The notes under the pieces are model-generated. The model did no database searches. It saw only the letters and a program-made list of their open reading frames with translations, and was not told the DNA's origin. The position numbers and the translations under genes were made by a program. From Tetragonia tetragonoides (taxonomy: Eukaryota; Streptophyta; Magnoliopsida; Caryophyllales; Aizoaceae): a stretch of DNA of 64,000 nucleotides. Below are positions 46,501-61,500 of this stretch, in pieces (position 1 is the first letter of the stretch; every line of letters begins with the position of its first letter). Location: positions 9,520,001 to 9,584,000 of the forward strand of contig CM076147.1 of assembly GCA_038025085.1 (NCBI GenBank). The letters are read 5' to 3'.

Positions 46501-49500
46501 CTAATTTATATGTCTTATAAGGATGAAGGAAGATTAGGTGTTTCTGGCAGGGAAAATGGATGATCATGAACACAAATCCAGTTACATGCTAGTACTAAGT
46601 CATGCTTACAATACAGGGGAGCAAATTTTTATTTCCTTTATTTCACATCTCTCCAGGCATCAAGAAAACATTATTGCACAAATGCCAGTGTACGTGGTGG
46701 CGATAATCTAGATGAGGACTGGTAAAGTTTCTTTCATCTCATATGTTAGTACTTCATAGTTCTTCTAACTACTTTCTACTCACAACAAAATATCCAAATT
46801 TGTTCAGCAAGTTACTTCTTGAGGACAAGGTATCTGGATGGCCACAGTTCAAGTAAGTTCATCTTCATGCTTCCACACGTTTTATCTCTTTGCCAATTAG
46901 TGCTGTTCTTCATGTCTGTATACCTTCTCTTGGCAGAAATGCGCATAGAGTGAGAAATCATCCATCTTTTCAGAAAGGAGGCTGTCATGAGGCACATGAT
47001 ATTGAAGACCTTGTCAAAGTAGGGAAAACGGTAAAAGGTTGGTCCGCTTTTACAGCTATTTGTCCTTGATTCTTTCTGTACACTATAGTAGAGCTTAAGG
47101 CTCCATGTTGACTTCTTTTCAACAAATAATCAGAGGTTTGTTCTGCCATCTGCAGGTTGCTCATACTTTGCGGCGCGTTCGATGGCTGATGATGCACAAA
47201 TAGTATTTTGTCCATATAGTTATATCATTAATCCAGTTATCCGGAGAGCAATGGAAGTAGATATCAGTGGAGCAATTCTCATTCTTGATGAAGCCCAGTA
47301 TGTACTGCAATCTCTGATCAACTGCAATTTTGTTTTCTTAACTTTAACAACATTTCTTGTCAAGAAGTCTAATATCTCTCATGTCGCTAAGGTGACATTT
47401 TTCGTTAGAAATCACTGTTAATGTAAGTTCAGTTCCATTTGGAGAGGATGAGAAAAACATTTACCTTTGCGTAATCTGTAACCTTGCCCAATTACGTCTG
47501 ATAATGTAAAAGTGGCCAAATAAGTTTTTGTGTTTTACAATCTTTGGTTGGTAAGGGAAGCCTCTGAATTCATCGTGAAATCTTTAAGGCCATGGGCTTT
47601 GTGAAATTTCTCTTCTTGTTACTTTCACCATAGCAGTTACACCTTCAACTGAATGGTTGCCTGCATGCCTTTTCCTAGAATATTCGTTGGTGAAGGCTTG
47701 GTCATTTATTGCCTATTGATAGCTAGTTATTTAACGTTTCTTCAACCCTAGGGTATTAAATTACATAGCTTTTGTACCATTCAGCAGACTCTGATCATTT
47801 TTTGTGTACAACTTAAAAGATTGTCCAGCGCATAAGTGATTACTGACTGCATTCAGTGCATGTCTGCATGATTAATCTAAACTCTGTTTTTGTCAATGAT
47901 AGTGTCATGTTATATTGACCTCTAAAACTGAAACTTGTCAGAACAGGGACATTCCTGATTTTGCTTGCTTGCTTTTTCGTGATCCTGAATGGCACGCTAG
48001 CCTAGCTGCCTAGGAACTGGTTTGAGGCAATTCTTTGTCCACTTTCTTGTTCATACTGGTGGATGAACAAGAAAGATTCATCCTCTTTCTTGTTTATTAT
48101 TGCGGTGGATGTGCTTACCAGGATGCTTACCAAGGGTGTGGAGCGGGGTGGTATTGAGGATTAGCAGGTGGGCGGTGAGGGAAGTGATTGTGTTAAATCA
48201 TCCTTTCCTCCCCGATGAGTCGATGACATAGACAATTTAGGACTTTAGAGTGCTCACATTTCTATGATGTGAGTATAGCTGAGGGGGGCTATAGTGCACA
48301 AGGTCCACAATAACTAAATGGTCAGGCGCAGGAGAATCTAAGAGAGGAATAATTCTAGAAGCTGTCATCTGTTAAAATGAGTCAGCATAACCGCCTGCTC
48401 TTTTTCTTCTGTAATAGAACCTTATGAATTATGTCATTGTGCCAGGTGGCTCCTAGCATCACTCAGGTTGTTGGAAAACAAGAGAGATACATTGCATGTA
48501 GGAGTAGAGGCTCTATATAATGTAACCTGTATCAGCTGAACAGATTATGAATGAAATACACCTCTCTCTTCTCTGTCAAATCCTCTCTAAGCTCTCCAGA
48601 ACATTGTTACTCTTAGCTAATTTATTTCGAGAATTATTCTTACTTGCAATTCTCTAGATAGTGAGTAGATTGTTTAACCATGAAGCACAACTTGATCCTA
48701 ATCAATTTGTTACAATTTACTCCATTGCATCATTCTAGTCACCGGGTTGAACTTGGAACTGCTTTTCTTCTTGTTGGTCTAGTTTCTTCCTCTTACTTGG
48801 GGGTTTCATTTATTTACTAACCTTAGGTTTTGTTTTCTCGGACTTGGTGGTAAAGCAATTGTCAACGAGGTTGGATGAGTACAATATAGCTTATTTTTCG
48901 CTGGGAGGTGGTAGGATCACGTTTACTCATTCTTCCTTGTAAATATTCACTTGTCTATCTCTTTTCTTTTAAGGTTCTGCTTGGTGTGGCGTGTAAGTTG
49001 AAAAAAGGTATGCAGAATTTTCTCTGGTCAGCGGTGGGCGAGAGCAAAAGGAATCACCTTTTCAGATGGGATTTGGGGTGTAGATCTAAGACGGGAGCGG
49101 TTCAGTTTGGTAGTGTGGTGTCCATGAACATCTTTCTGGTGGGTAAAGTGCTTGGGGAAGCTTTGTATGGAACCTAATTCCATGTGGCTGAGAGTACCTA
49201 AGAGTAAGTTGACCTTTGCTTTGGCTTTGGCTGATTCTGCTGCTTCATCCTGCTTCTTTCCCTGAGTCAACTTCAGCGTGGGTAACGGGGAGGGGGGGAT
49301 TTAGGAGGATCTTTGTGCAGCGGATATGCTTTTTCTCGTGTGTACCATCTTTCTATTCTATCTATATCAAGCCTTGTTTTCGAGTTCATGGTTTTGGAGG
49401 GATATGTTCTGGCTTGAATGGTGGATATTCCAGTTTAGGAAGAACCTAGAAGATAGGGAAGTTGGGACCTCACTTCTTTATTGGGATGATTGATCATTCT

Positions 49501-52500
49501 ATTTTGATGATCCTGATCAACAAGTGTGGATCACTAACTCTTTGAAAGGAGGAGTTTTAAAGTGTTTCTAAGGACTGTGGCTAAAGATCAGGTATACTCT
49601 CGAATTGGCAGGTGCAACAACCCAGAGAGAGCTCTTGTCCAGTGTTTTGTTATGTGTTACAGGATTGCAGAGACATATAGGCATTTGTTCCTACATTTTG
49701 AGGCTATGTGTGACCTATGGCATTGGCTGTTTAGCGTGAAAGGGGAGTCATGGATCTGCGTAGATTCTGGATATATGTGGGTAAGGCATATTTGCATGAG
49801 GGGGAGAATGAAACAGAAGGCTCTCTGTAAATATGTTTCTGTGGTAAAATGGTGGGTGGTTTGCCTTTAAAGGAATGATTGCATACTGTGAAACAGAGCT
49901 AACAATACTGGTCATTTGTGGGGTAGGCTTGTGTTTTTGGTAATGCTGTGGGCTGTTATGTTGGGAGTCTGGGGACTTTCTCCTAATTCTTTATCTGATG
50001 TTCAGTGTGCCTGGCACACTGAACATCTGATAAAGAATTAGGAGAAAGTTCCCAGACTCCCATTTTTATGTTATGTCCACCATTTTCAGTGGAGCAAAAA
50101 GCTTCACTACTTTTTGACTTTGGAATATAATGGACTAAAGCAAAATGGCTCATAAAACTGTGGGTGCTTCTTGTTTATTGTGAAGTTGCCGATGGTCGTC
50201 GCATTTCGGATCTCGGGTCAAACGGAAACAGCCTCTCTGTGAGACTCTAACAGGGGTAAGGCTGCGTACAATCGACCCCCCTTACCCTGCCTAGACGGGG
50301 GCCTCTTTGGAGGCACTAGGGTAATGTTAATGTTAATGTTATGTTCAGTGTGCCTGGCATGCTTGTGTGTATTCTTTTGGAGGACATCTTGCTCTCTGAT
50401 TGAGTTGTAATGCATGCATTACTAAATCTCTTTTCATATATAAATAACAATAATATCCCTAATTTCCTTGTGATGATTGTCTATTGCCAGTTTTGCCACT
50501 TATGAATCATTAGTCCAGAAAATACTATTCTTTTTGAAGTCTTCACTATTACCCTGATAAAATGTCACAAGAAAGGGGGTTCTTAATGAGATGTCATTCT
50601 GGATATCTTTTTGGCTGTAAACTTTTCATCAGTACAGGTCAGTTTTACATAATAAATCCTGAACTTGTTAATGGTTGACACCTCACAGTAACATAGAGGA
50701 CATGTGTCGGGAAGCGGGTAGTGTAGATGTTGATGAAGATGCTCTACAAAGTAAGTGCTGCTGCTGCCTCATTGATTTCTTGTAGTAGCCATTGTGTTCC
50801 TTTTTCTTAGTTCTTTTCAGTTTTTTTGGGGATAAGATCACCATAGCCAGTTGTTACTTGTTACTAATGCTTGTCACTCTTGATGAAGAATTGCAGACGG
50901 AGCTAGGCCAACTTTGTGGAGGTGATGCACTGACTTACCAACCTTTATATGAGATAGTGCAGGTGAGTGTTTTTCATACATATACTATCTGATCATCCAT
51001 CTTTATTCTGTAATCACCAACATCGGCTAACATTTGTAGGATATCCTAAGCTGGGTGGAGCGCCGAAAAAATACCTTAGAAAAGCGTGAGTTTCAGCACT
51101 ATTTTTCATGGTGAGTCAAATGTTCTCTTATTCTTCCCTTTCTATTCAACTTTGACATCATGACAGAAGAACGTAAAAAGGAGTAGATAATTGCATTGAC
51201 TACAATTCTATCTGTTCTGGTCTGGTCTGCTTAAACTATACCTGGATCTGAACTTGTCTTCAGCTTTAAGCAATGGCTAGTTACACAGGAGATTAGCAAG
51301 TTGATATGAATTGAGAATTTTCTTTTAGATAAAAGAAAATTTGTATTAATAAAACTGTGGAAACAGCAGCAGAGGAAAAGTTGTCCTCAAGAAATCACAA
51401 TAAATTATGCCAATTTCTCTGAAGCTCAGTAATTGAGTAACTCCTAAAAGCCCCTCCCGCCCTAGCCCACATAGAAGCTAAATAAGTCACTCTATGCCAA
51501 TGTGCCTCCGGTGGTAGGGAGGAAACCTCTAGAGAAAATTCTGGCATTCCGCTCTAGCCAGCAACACCATAGGATAGCAAAAACAGCGTTGCCCCACAGT
51601 AGGTTCATCTCCTTATCCCTTCCAAACGCCCGAAAGCGCACCTGCAACATCTCCAACACTGTGGCAGGAAACACCCATTGTTCCCCTACAAAGCCAAACA
51701 AGTTACCCCATAAAATACGAACCAAATCACAGTGAAGGAAATGTGAACTTGGATGAGAATTGAGAATTTTAGTTGCCCGAAAAAGAAACATATCAATGTT
51801 AATTGCTAGTACGTGCTATGTATAAGGCACCTTTGGTGAATGGTCATATATTCAGTTGACTAAGTGAAATGCTAAAATCTTGATTTGTAGATGACCTGGG
51901 TCCATGCCAACATATGGTAAGTAGAAAAGATATTATATAAGTATCTTGTTGTTAGTAGTTGAAAATAATAGGCAAATTCACTTTGGTTAAGATTTAGTTG
52001 GTGATTGGTCAGTTGTGGGCCACAACCTTGTGATGAAAGGTGGCAGCATAGTTTAAAAATTAGCGCAGAAAATTGCTAGATAATTTTGGCAGCATCTACT
52101 TTTGGAGTTTATTACTATATCTTTGGTACTTATTAATAGAATACTAATAAGGTTAATAGAAGTACAATTGTTACTATTTACTTAATAGTTCATTCTTTTG
52201 GGTCATATTTAGTAGTTTATTACTTGGCAAGGAGTTAATTGTGTAGGGGAGTATTATGGAAGTTTCATAGTTACCTAATCATGGAAGGATTAGGAGTCTT
52301 AAAGGCCTATAATATGGGTGATGGACTGATGGTAGATTGGATAAGTTGGCTTCGCTTGGCTCGGCTCGAAGGAAGAGAAGAGTTCCTTGTAGTAGTTGAA
52401 GAGTTTGTAGCTTTTGCCTTAGAAGGAAGGTTGAAGATGAAGGGACGGTTTTATGGTTTTCCCGTGCATAAAAGTTGCATGTAGGGTGTAGTATATATAG

Positions 52501-55500
52501 GTGGGACAACTCTATGAAGGGCAAAAGTGAGGTTAAGAGGGGTAGTTTCAATACATTAGCTAGAGGAAATTGAGATGTTGATGTGTTCTTCTATATAGTT
52601 TAACTCATTCTTTGTCAAAGCTAGTGGATCTCTCTGGTAGTGTTAATGTTTTTTCTCCTAGTTGAAGAGGCATTTTCCACGTTAAGTATCGTGTGTGCTT
52701 ATTTTTTTCAGATAAGAATCGTATGTGCTCATTGATCTTGTATATGTTCTTTATATGCTTCCGTTGCAGTCAAATCCATGAGAATCGGTATGTCAGAGAA
52801 GAGATGACATCTAGAATTCTGCACTTTCATTACGATAACTTGTTCATACATGAGCACAGCATTACAAAGTCATTTAAAATGTTGTAGCAAAGTTTTAAAA
52901 GAAAAGTTATTTTAGGTTGAGCATATATGTAGTTATGGAGGCTTGCCATCTCACTAATTTCTGTTAATTATGTAAAAATCTATGACCTGTTCTGTTTGTT
53001 TCAATATTGGAATTGCTCTTTTCTGTTACATGATTCTTCCTCTATTCACTTGAACTCTAATTATCTTTGGATGATAAAGTATGTAAGTATGTTCTTTCTT
53101 CAGGTGGCTGGTTTTTTGACCCACACAATAATCTCTAGTAGACTTGCTATCTTTCTATTAAATCTTGAGTTTGTGACTTTGCTGCTTCTATTTGATTTAA
53201 CTTACACTAATTACAGTTGGACCGGAGATAAAGCTCTAAGGGAGCTTCAAGAGGCAAACATATCGCAGCAATGCTTCCCAATCTTGAAAGAATGCGCTGT
53301 CAAGGTACTGAATATAACAATAAAATTAACAGTGCCTGATTTTCAAACTATTCCTACTCTGATATTGTTAACCATTCTCTTAAGGCAATTAAAGCTGCTT
53401 CTGATTCAGAATCAGAGTCAGCTCATTTAAGTGGCATGTCAGCAATGATATTGGAAGGTAGCTTCTTTCTATGTAGTGCTTCAACTCTTAACCAAAGTGC
53501 TGATTGCATCCCTCCTAATCTGTCATTATTGCTCCTATCACAGGTCTCTTCTCTTCACTTAGTTACTTTTTTCACGGTAATGGGAATCACATACATGATT
53601 ACCAGCTTGTTATGCAACGGTTTATCAAAAAAGATGCAGGTAAGGCCTCAAGTAGCTAGTACTTTTATATAAGAAGTCTAATATTAAGAAACTTTGTATC
53701 TCACAGTAGTATGAAAGCTTGTATCATATAAACTTTAAGACATGGCTATTCTGTCTGGTTCTTGATTGACTTATCATTCAGCAGCATGATTGGACTAGTT
53801 CTTACCATTTGGTTAGGCTGCTGTTTTTACTTGTTACCCTGTTCTGGGTTTGGCTTCTGCACGTTTCTTTGAAGTTGAATGCCAATGCCATGAGTTCAAT
53901 GCCTTTCAACCTTCCATAACTCATCACTACTATTTGGCCACGGTGCTCATCTTTCCTCTTGAAAGCATGCAGAACTTAGAACCTCTTGCTTTATTGGGGA
54001 GGAAATAATTCACAGTTATTGAAGCTTTCTTCACAGTAACTGAAGCTTTCTTCACAGTAACTGAAGCTTTCTTTGGTTTGTTAAACGTGCTTTATATCCC
54101 TTTTTGATGCAAAATTCATAATATGTAAAGTTTCTCCTTGGAGCTATTTTCCCCTTGGAGGCATCCAGTCCGGAAGTTTCTAAATCCTGCTGGAATTAAT
54201 TTTAGCTTCAAGTAGGTGAATGTTTCATGCTTTTTCAAGTAGCTTGTGAGCCTTTTGTTCCTTTTGTGCTGGAATTTTAGCTATTTTAGTTATGTTTCTT
54301 TCCTCGTTATCTTCCATGTATCCTCGGGGTTTTCAGCTCTCTACTTCTCATGACGCACCGATTGCTGCTTTTTTTCTTGAGCACCTTTGCTTGGGATTTG
54401 CAGTTACGCAGAGCTCCCTAAGATTGGTGATTAGGGAAGCTTCTTATTTTCTTAGTGTTCTGGAGTCTGGACATCATCCAGCTTGTTGCCACTGGTGACT
54501 CTCGGGGTTGAACTGGACACCCCTCAGGGGCTTTCTCTTGAAAGTCCTTTCACCTCATCTTGGCCTTCCTTCACTGTACCCCAATTTTCCACTAGCCAAT
54601 TTTGTTTGGAAGTTGAAGGCTCCCCTCAAGGTGCATGCTTTTGTGTGGACCATGGCATTAGGTAAGGTGAACACGTGATATGGTTCAGAGGAGGAGGCCT
54701 GGGTGGTCTATTTCCTGGATGTGTGCGTGCTTTGTCACCGTGACAGCAAGACATGTGTGCATATGTTCTTGCATTGTGGCTGTGTGCGTACATTATGGGG
54801 GAGGCTTTTGGAAGTTCAGTTTGCCCTCCTTTTATTCAGTACTTCCAAACAGTTTATCCCGATTTGGATGGTGGTAAGGGGAACAAGGTGTTAAGGAGAT
54901 GTGCTTTCCTAGCTATTTCCGGTGTACATGGTTGGAATGGAATGCTAGGATTTTTGCCGCGGTCTCTAAGTAATTTGCATTTGTATGGGATCGGGTGGTG
55001 TACTTAGTTTTTTTATGGGCCAAAGCTGCGGGTGCTTTGAAGGGGTCTGTTACTGGTGTTCAGCATCACTGGGCAATTTGTAGCAAGTTACACTTCTAAG
55101 GACTCCTTGTCCTCTTATATTTGTGAGTACTAAATTTTTTTCCTTGCCTAATGGTTTTTGAGATGAGACCACCTTACCTTTGATTTGTTTATCTACTTTT
55201 TTTTTTCTCGTCCTCTTCTCTCAACATCTTCTTTCATCTTCTATGCTTTCTTACTGTTGGTCCACTTATCTTAACGTTGTGTTGCAGGGATTTCTTCAGG
55301 TAGCTGGACACTTACTTTGGGTTTGTGGTGCTTGAACCCGTTTGTTGTATTTAGAGATATTGCTGACCTTTCATTGTCCGTAATTTTAACATCTGGGTAG
55401 GTGTATACTTCATTTTGTAGTGAGTTGTTGTTTGATCCATAGTTCTTTAGTCAATGTTACTACAAAGTGCAATAGCTTCTATTTAAAAAAAAGAAAAATA

Positions 55501-58500
55501 AAAGATCAAATGCATTAGCAGCTGGTATTGTAAAACATAGTAAGATCATCCATGCATCAACATCAACATTACCCCAGTGCCTCCAAAGAGGTTCCTGCCT
55601 AGGCGTGGTAGGTTGTACGCAATCTTACCCCCGTGAAAACGGAGAGACTGTTTCTGTTTGACCCCTGATCTGATACGCAACGACCACATGCAATTTCACA
55701 AGAAACAAGAACTGCAGACAATTTGATGAGCCATTTTAATTTAGTCAATTTACTGTATTGTATTCCAAGGCCAAAGAGTAGTACCTCTTTTTGGCTCCAT
55801 TGGGAGTGGACTTACGAAAGATCTCCCCTTTATGGATTCCTTTTGCTGCTTGCTCGTGAAGAATCTATGCAGCCTTTCTCGCGATAAGGCTTGCTTTTTG
55901 GTATATATCTGAAGCGTATAAACATGCCCTAGTGTGTATGCTTCTTAGTGTTTACATGTATTAGGTGGGACAGAAAATAGTTTCAAAGAAAAGGTAAATA
56001 GTTCAACTTGCAACACAAACCTTTATCGTGGAATATATCAGCGGCCGTACCAAACTTTTTCATCCACCCTAACAGATCCCTCCTTGGCCCTTGCTTGCTT
56101 TTCTCTCTGTTCTTCATGATAAGCTTGACCAATTTAAAATTGAAGTGCTACTTTTGTAGTAGAGCTTTGCACATTTAGAAGTGGACTTCTTGTTCAGTGG
56201 AAATTGTGGTAGTGACAGTGGATCCCTTGTATATTTATCCTTACCCTCGAGCTTCTGCTGGCTTTTATTTGAAGTCCTTAGATTCTGTAGTTATAAATAG
56301 TAATTAATCCTTTATGTTTCTCAGTTTATCTTCCCTTACGTGCTCATATCAGGACCCTTTCACCAATGAATTCATTTTCATCTGAACTTGGAATCCCATT
56401 TGGTACTTGGCTTGAGGCTCCACATGTGATTGACGTTGACTCACAGGTAGAGTCATTTGTAACTGCTAAATGGTTGAGTTGCTATTTTCTCGGTTTAGTG
56501 TTCATTATTTATTCTTATGTTGGTTATAGCTATAACATTCACCATTGCCGCAGGTTTGGGCCTCTGTAATTTCTACTGGACCATGTGACTATCCATTGAA
56601 TGCAAGCTATAAAACAGCTGATGGATTTGCCTTTCAGGTACTTGCAATACCTTTCTTTTTTCTCTCTCTCTATTGTCAAGGGATTAAGTTCCAATATCAC
56701 ATACTTGAGTTTCTTCCATGAACTGTTGTGAAGGATGCTCTCGGTAAATCCCTGGAAGAGATTTTCAAGGTTGTTCCTGGTGGGTCACTTGTGTTTTTCC
56801 CAAGCTATAAGCTAATGGACAAGTTATGTAAAAGGTGGACCGAGACAGGTCAATGGTCTCGGCTCAATACAAGGAAGGACCTCTTTGTTGGTAAGGACTC
56901 TGCTATGCAACTGATGGCATAAATAAGGTCTATGTCATCTTAGTTAACATGCCCTATCTTCCTGGAAGGCTTTCTGTTCTCTAATTTCGATTTGGATGGT
57001 AGCATCTTTATAGATGTCTTTACTATAATCTAGCTTGTTTATAAATGTTAAATCTATGACATGCAGAGCCCAGAGGGGGAAACCAAGAGGATTTTTAGAC
57101 TGTTTTGAAGGGTTATTACAGTTCGATTCAAGGCAGGAAGCCAGCTCTTCGAAATAGGCGCAAGGCTAAGAAAGTGGAGCCAAATGATTGTACAACAATG
57201 GACTCACTTGATAGCTGTAAGAAGGGCGCTGCCTTTCTTGCAGTTTTCCGTGGGAAGGTGTGCAAATTATTCTCATCCCATGGCATCATCTTTTTGGGCA
57301 TATGCCAACTTATTTGTCAGTCACATAGAGTTTTTCAAAGAGAGAAAAATTCGATTAATGAGAGAAATGCAGTACTATAATAGGGGTCAAGGAATTTTCT
57401 ATCTAAGAAGTTCTTTAAAAAATGTGAATCCTGCTGTATATCATTGAAGGACGGCACCAAAGAGGCAAGGAAAATGAATCTATCCCATAGCTAATTGTGA
57501 TACAAAAAATCTATTTCAGAAAATTCCGCGTTCCTTTATAACTGTAAAACTCACATGATAGAACTTCTATGTGGTTTCACCTGTACTCGATTGTGTCATA
57601 ATTCATAAGCCATCTATCAGGGAGAGAGTGATAAGTCTCTCCACACTTTCATAAAGAGATTGAAATTCGTGAAGGTGAACCTTAGGGTTTGGAATCATGA
57701 CTCATGAGCACTTAGAGGCAGTTCTTAAGGAGATTCTTGAGATGCATTTCCAAGGAGGTACCCTTTTGGAGAATCAATTATTAGGTAAAGTATAGTTGGT
57801 AACTGGGTTGATGGGCCCTTGCTAAGGAAGGAACTAACGGGTTGGGCAGGGTGACTAAAACTCCTAAATTTTTCCAAGGACTGTGAGGGTAAGAGGAAGA
57901 AAAGGGACTGAACATCACTTCATCTAGACTTGATTAGTTTACTATAGTCTTCTCTCAAAAATGTTGGGACACTACTAAGAATGAGTTGCTTAGGGTATTG
58001 TTGGGTTCCATAAATATGAGACACATCCTTGATCGCCTCTTGTACCTGAGATGAATCATTCTCTTATAGTTAGGGATTTTAGGTGTATTAATCTAGTTTT
58101 GAGTGCTTATAGGATTATCCTGAGATTCCCTCCCATGGGCTTAGTTAGTTCTTACTGGACCTTGTATTTTATTCTAAGAGTTCATAATTGAAGAGGGACA
58201 TATTCTTGATGCAGCTCTCATGGCCATTGAACTGGCAGATGATCATGATAGGAAAAAAAATAAAGAGCTATTGTGGTGAAGTTAGAACTGAGAAAGTTAG
58301 ACAGATTTAGCTGGTGTCTTGGATACAGTGATGGGTAGGAAGGGTTTTAGTCTGAGATGGAGACAAATTCATTATTTGTTTCAGATGAAAGAATTGTACC
58401 ATAATTAGTAAAAGTGAATACAATCAAGGAGGACAAGCCCTCACATGATCACTCCTCCCCACCTTAGCTCACAGGGAAGCTCGACAAGTAACCCGATCCC

Positions 58501-61500
58501 ACAAAAGTTCAGGTAGCAAGGTGGTCCTCCAATAGATCATAACAATAACAATAACAATAATTCACGTTGTTCCACATCTGGAAAAGTCAGATTTTCCTTT
58601 TGAGGGGTTAACTTACCTCTTTGTGGTCAAGTTCTAACATAATAATATGAAGAATTTGCCAATAACTACCTTTTAATTTTTTTTCCTTCAAACATACCTT
58701 TTATGACTAATTTTGTTCAAGCCACTTCCTCCCGACGAATTTCAGTGAAATTATGAGTTGAACTGACCAATATGCCCTTATTTTTATTTGTTCTTTGTTT
58801 CTATCTTCTCGTTTCATATGAAAAGCCATCACATTCCCAAATATTGTCAGTTTGCATGAGAAATATTCCAGAGGTCCCAGGTTCGAGTCCCCTCAGGGCC
58901 ACTGGAGGTTTTACCGGTTGCTAACATCAGGGCCCATGGGATTAGTCTAGCAAAAGCTTGGACACCCTATCCAAAAATAATAATAATAATAATAAATGTC
59001 AGTTTGCAATGTATATAAAAGGTCGATTCATCTCATTTGTATGAGAAGTTTGCAAGGAATTAAGAAGGAAACAAAGGACAGATAGAAACAATGTCAATTT
59101 AGTCAGTTTGGCTCATAATTTCTCTGGAATCTGTCGAGGGGTCATACCTTGAAAAGAAAATAATCATAAAAGGTAGTTGTTTGAATTATTATTTTTATAA
59201 GTTAGTCATAACCATAAAACTGTGTATAAAAGGTAGTTCTAGGCAACTTTTCCTCAAAATATATATTTTTTATGCTAAGTAAACAAATATTTGTAGTATG
59301 CTGAGGAGGTTCCTCCCATGTACTAATATAGTAATAGCTGAAACTTAACTGTTTAAATCATTGCCATTGGCTATCTCATACGCAGGTGTCAGAAGGAATT
59401 GACTTTTCAGATGAAAATGCTCGAGCTGTTGTATCCTTTTTGGACCATCTGAAGTTTAATAGATGCATGAGTCTCACTCCAATTATGCCTCTACTATCTA
59501 ATTGGGAGTAGGTAGAGCTAGTCTGTGAGATCTTTCTGTTCTAACAGAAAAGATGTTTCTGTTTATAGAAACTTTGGTGAATTGTTGCTTCTTAACTATC
59601 TCAGATAATTGTTGGTATTCCCTTTCCAAACATGTAAGATTTCTTTGATTCTTCTGTCTGTTACAAAATTGAAATCTGAATACATGCAAACTTGGAGCCT
59701 TAAATTGCACTCTCTCTGCAGAAATGATATCCATGTTGCAGGAAAGAAGAGATATAATGACACATATAAACAATCCAAAACTCTTTTGAGTGGGAGTCAG
59801 TGGTATTGCCAACAAGCCTTTCGAGCATTGAATCAGGCAGCAGGTAAGCTGAATTTAGTTTGTTGTAGTGTATTGTTGAGTATCTCTGTGATCCCTTTTG
59901 AGCTGTTGTAGGTTTTATGACCTGTGGGCCATAAATGAATCAGCAAATCTATCAACTTTGTGATCACATGTTATAAAACCCTAAACACCATGAGTATGAT
60001 ATAAGTTTTTTTTTTCCTTAAAATTTTGTTAATCAGTTGCTGAAAGAATACAAATGAGGATAAGGTATCCTCAAATAACAAAAAATAAAATATCTACAAA
60101 TCACGCCAATGGCGTTGGACAACCGTAAGTGGAACTCCCTTAAAAGCCCCAGCGGCTTTAGCCCAAAGGGAAGCCAAATAAACTATATGATCCCAAACCA
60201 AATCAATATTCTTCCCCTTATCGGAGAAGATTCTCGAGTTCCGCTCCAGCCAAATGCACCAGAGGATAGTCATACACGCACACCTCCAAAATAACCGACC
60301 CTCTTTTCCCCTCCTCATAGAGGTAAACCGCAATTGAAGGAAATGGCTCACCGTAGCTGGACATACAAAAGGCTCCCCACACAACAGCTTCGCCCACAAG
60401 GACCTAGCAAAATCACACAGAGAGAGTATGATATAAGTTATACCTGATGTTTTCCATTTTACTCCAGTAAAGGTATTATTTATTTCAATAACATATACTC
60501 CCTAGTCCCTCCATTCCAGTAAAATCTTTGCACTTTACTATTCAGTCCGTCCCCACTAAAATCTTTACACTTCCAAAAAGCGGAAGGTTTTTGGTTGTGA
60601 GTGACCTCCCTACCCCTCTTTACCACCACAAGGGTCTTTTCCATTCAAATTTCAAGAATACAAGGGCATAATAAGAACCTATTTGCGCAAATTTGTTCTC
60701 CTAAAAGTATGTGCCAAATCAAAGGGTAAAGATTTTAGTAGGACAGAGAGAGTATTTGTATTGATGAGCCAAAGATCAAAATAAAGTTAAAGAGTCCAGC
60801 AGTCTTATGAAAGAGGAATATGAACTTATAACCAAACCCTCACCACACTCACACCCATACCACACCCACCTACACACACAGGTGTACACATCATCATTCC
60901 CTAGAGAAGACGTTCCTTTAGTCCTTGATTGAAAATGCATCAATTTCCTGTTACTTCACAACAAATAATAAGTACAACAAAAAAACTTTAGTCAGCTGTT
61001 TGTATATGTTCATAAGGGAGGATTTTATGTAAGAACTATCATTTATTTTCTTTTATCAATATATAGGTAAGAGTGTCCACCATTTCCAGTGGAGCCAAAA
61101 GCTTCACTACTTTTTGGCTTCGGAATATAATGGACTAAAGCAAAATGGCTCATAAAATTGTCGGCACTTATTATTTATTGTGATGTTGCCGATGGTTGTC
61201 GTATTCAGATTTCGGGTCAAACGGAAACAGTCTCTTTGTGAGACTCTCAAAGGGGTAAGGTTGTGTACAACCGACCCCCCCCCCCTATCCTACCTAGGCG
61301 GGAGTCTCTTTGGAGGCCCTGGGGTAATGTTGATGTTGATGTGCAATATATAGGTAAGACTCAGGGTTCATATCCCTAGTCCGCTAACCCGTCCCCCAAT
61401 CCCCCTCCGATAGTCCCCACCCATCCCCAAATGCAGCTAGGCCTTGGCCCAACCATCCAGTGGTTGATGCCCCCCCCCCCTCTTTATAACTGTGGGATGC

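Noticed and set aside
52239..52484. 81-codon frame in FANCJ intron 10
   Set aside because: No domain, no splice signals linking it to neighbours; probably part of an LTR remnant.
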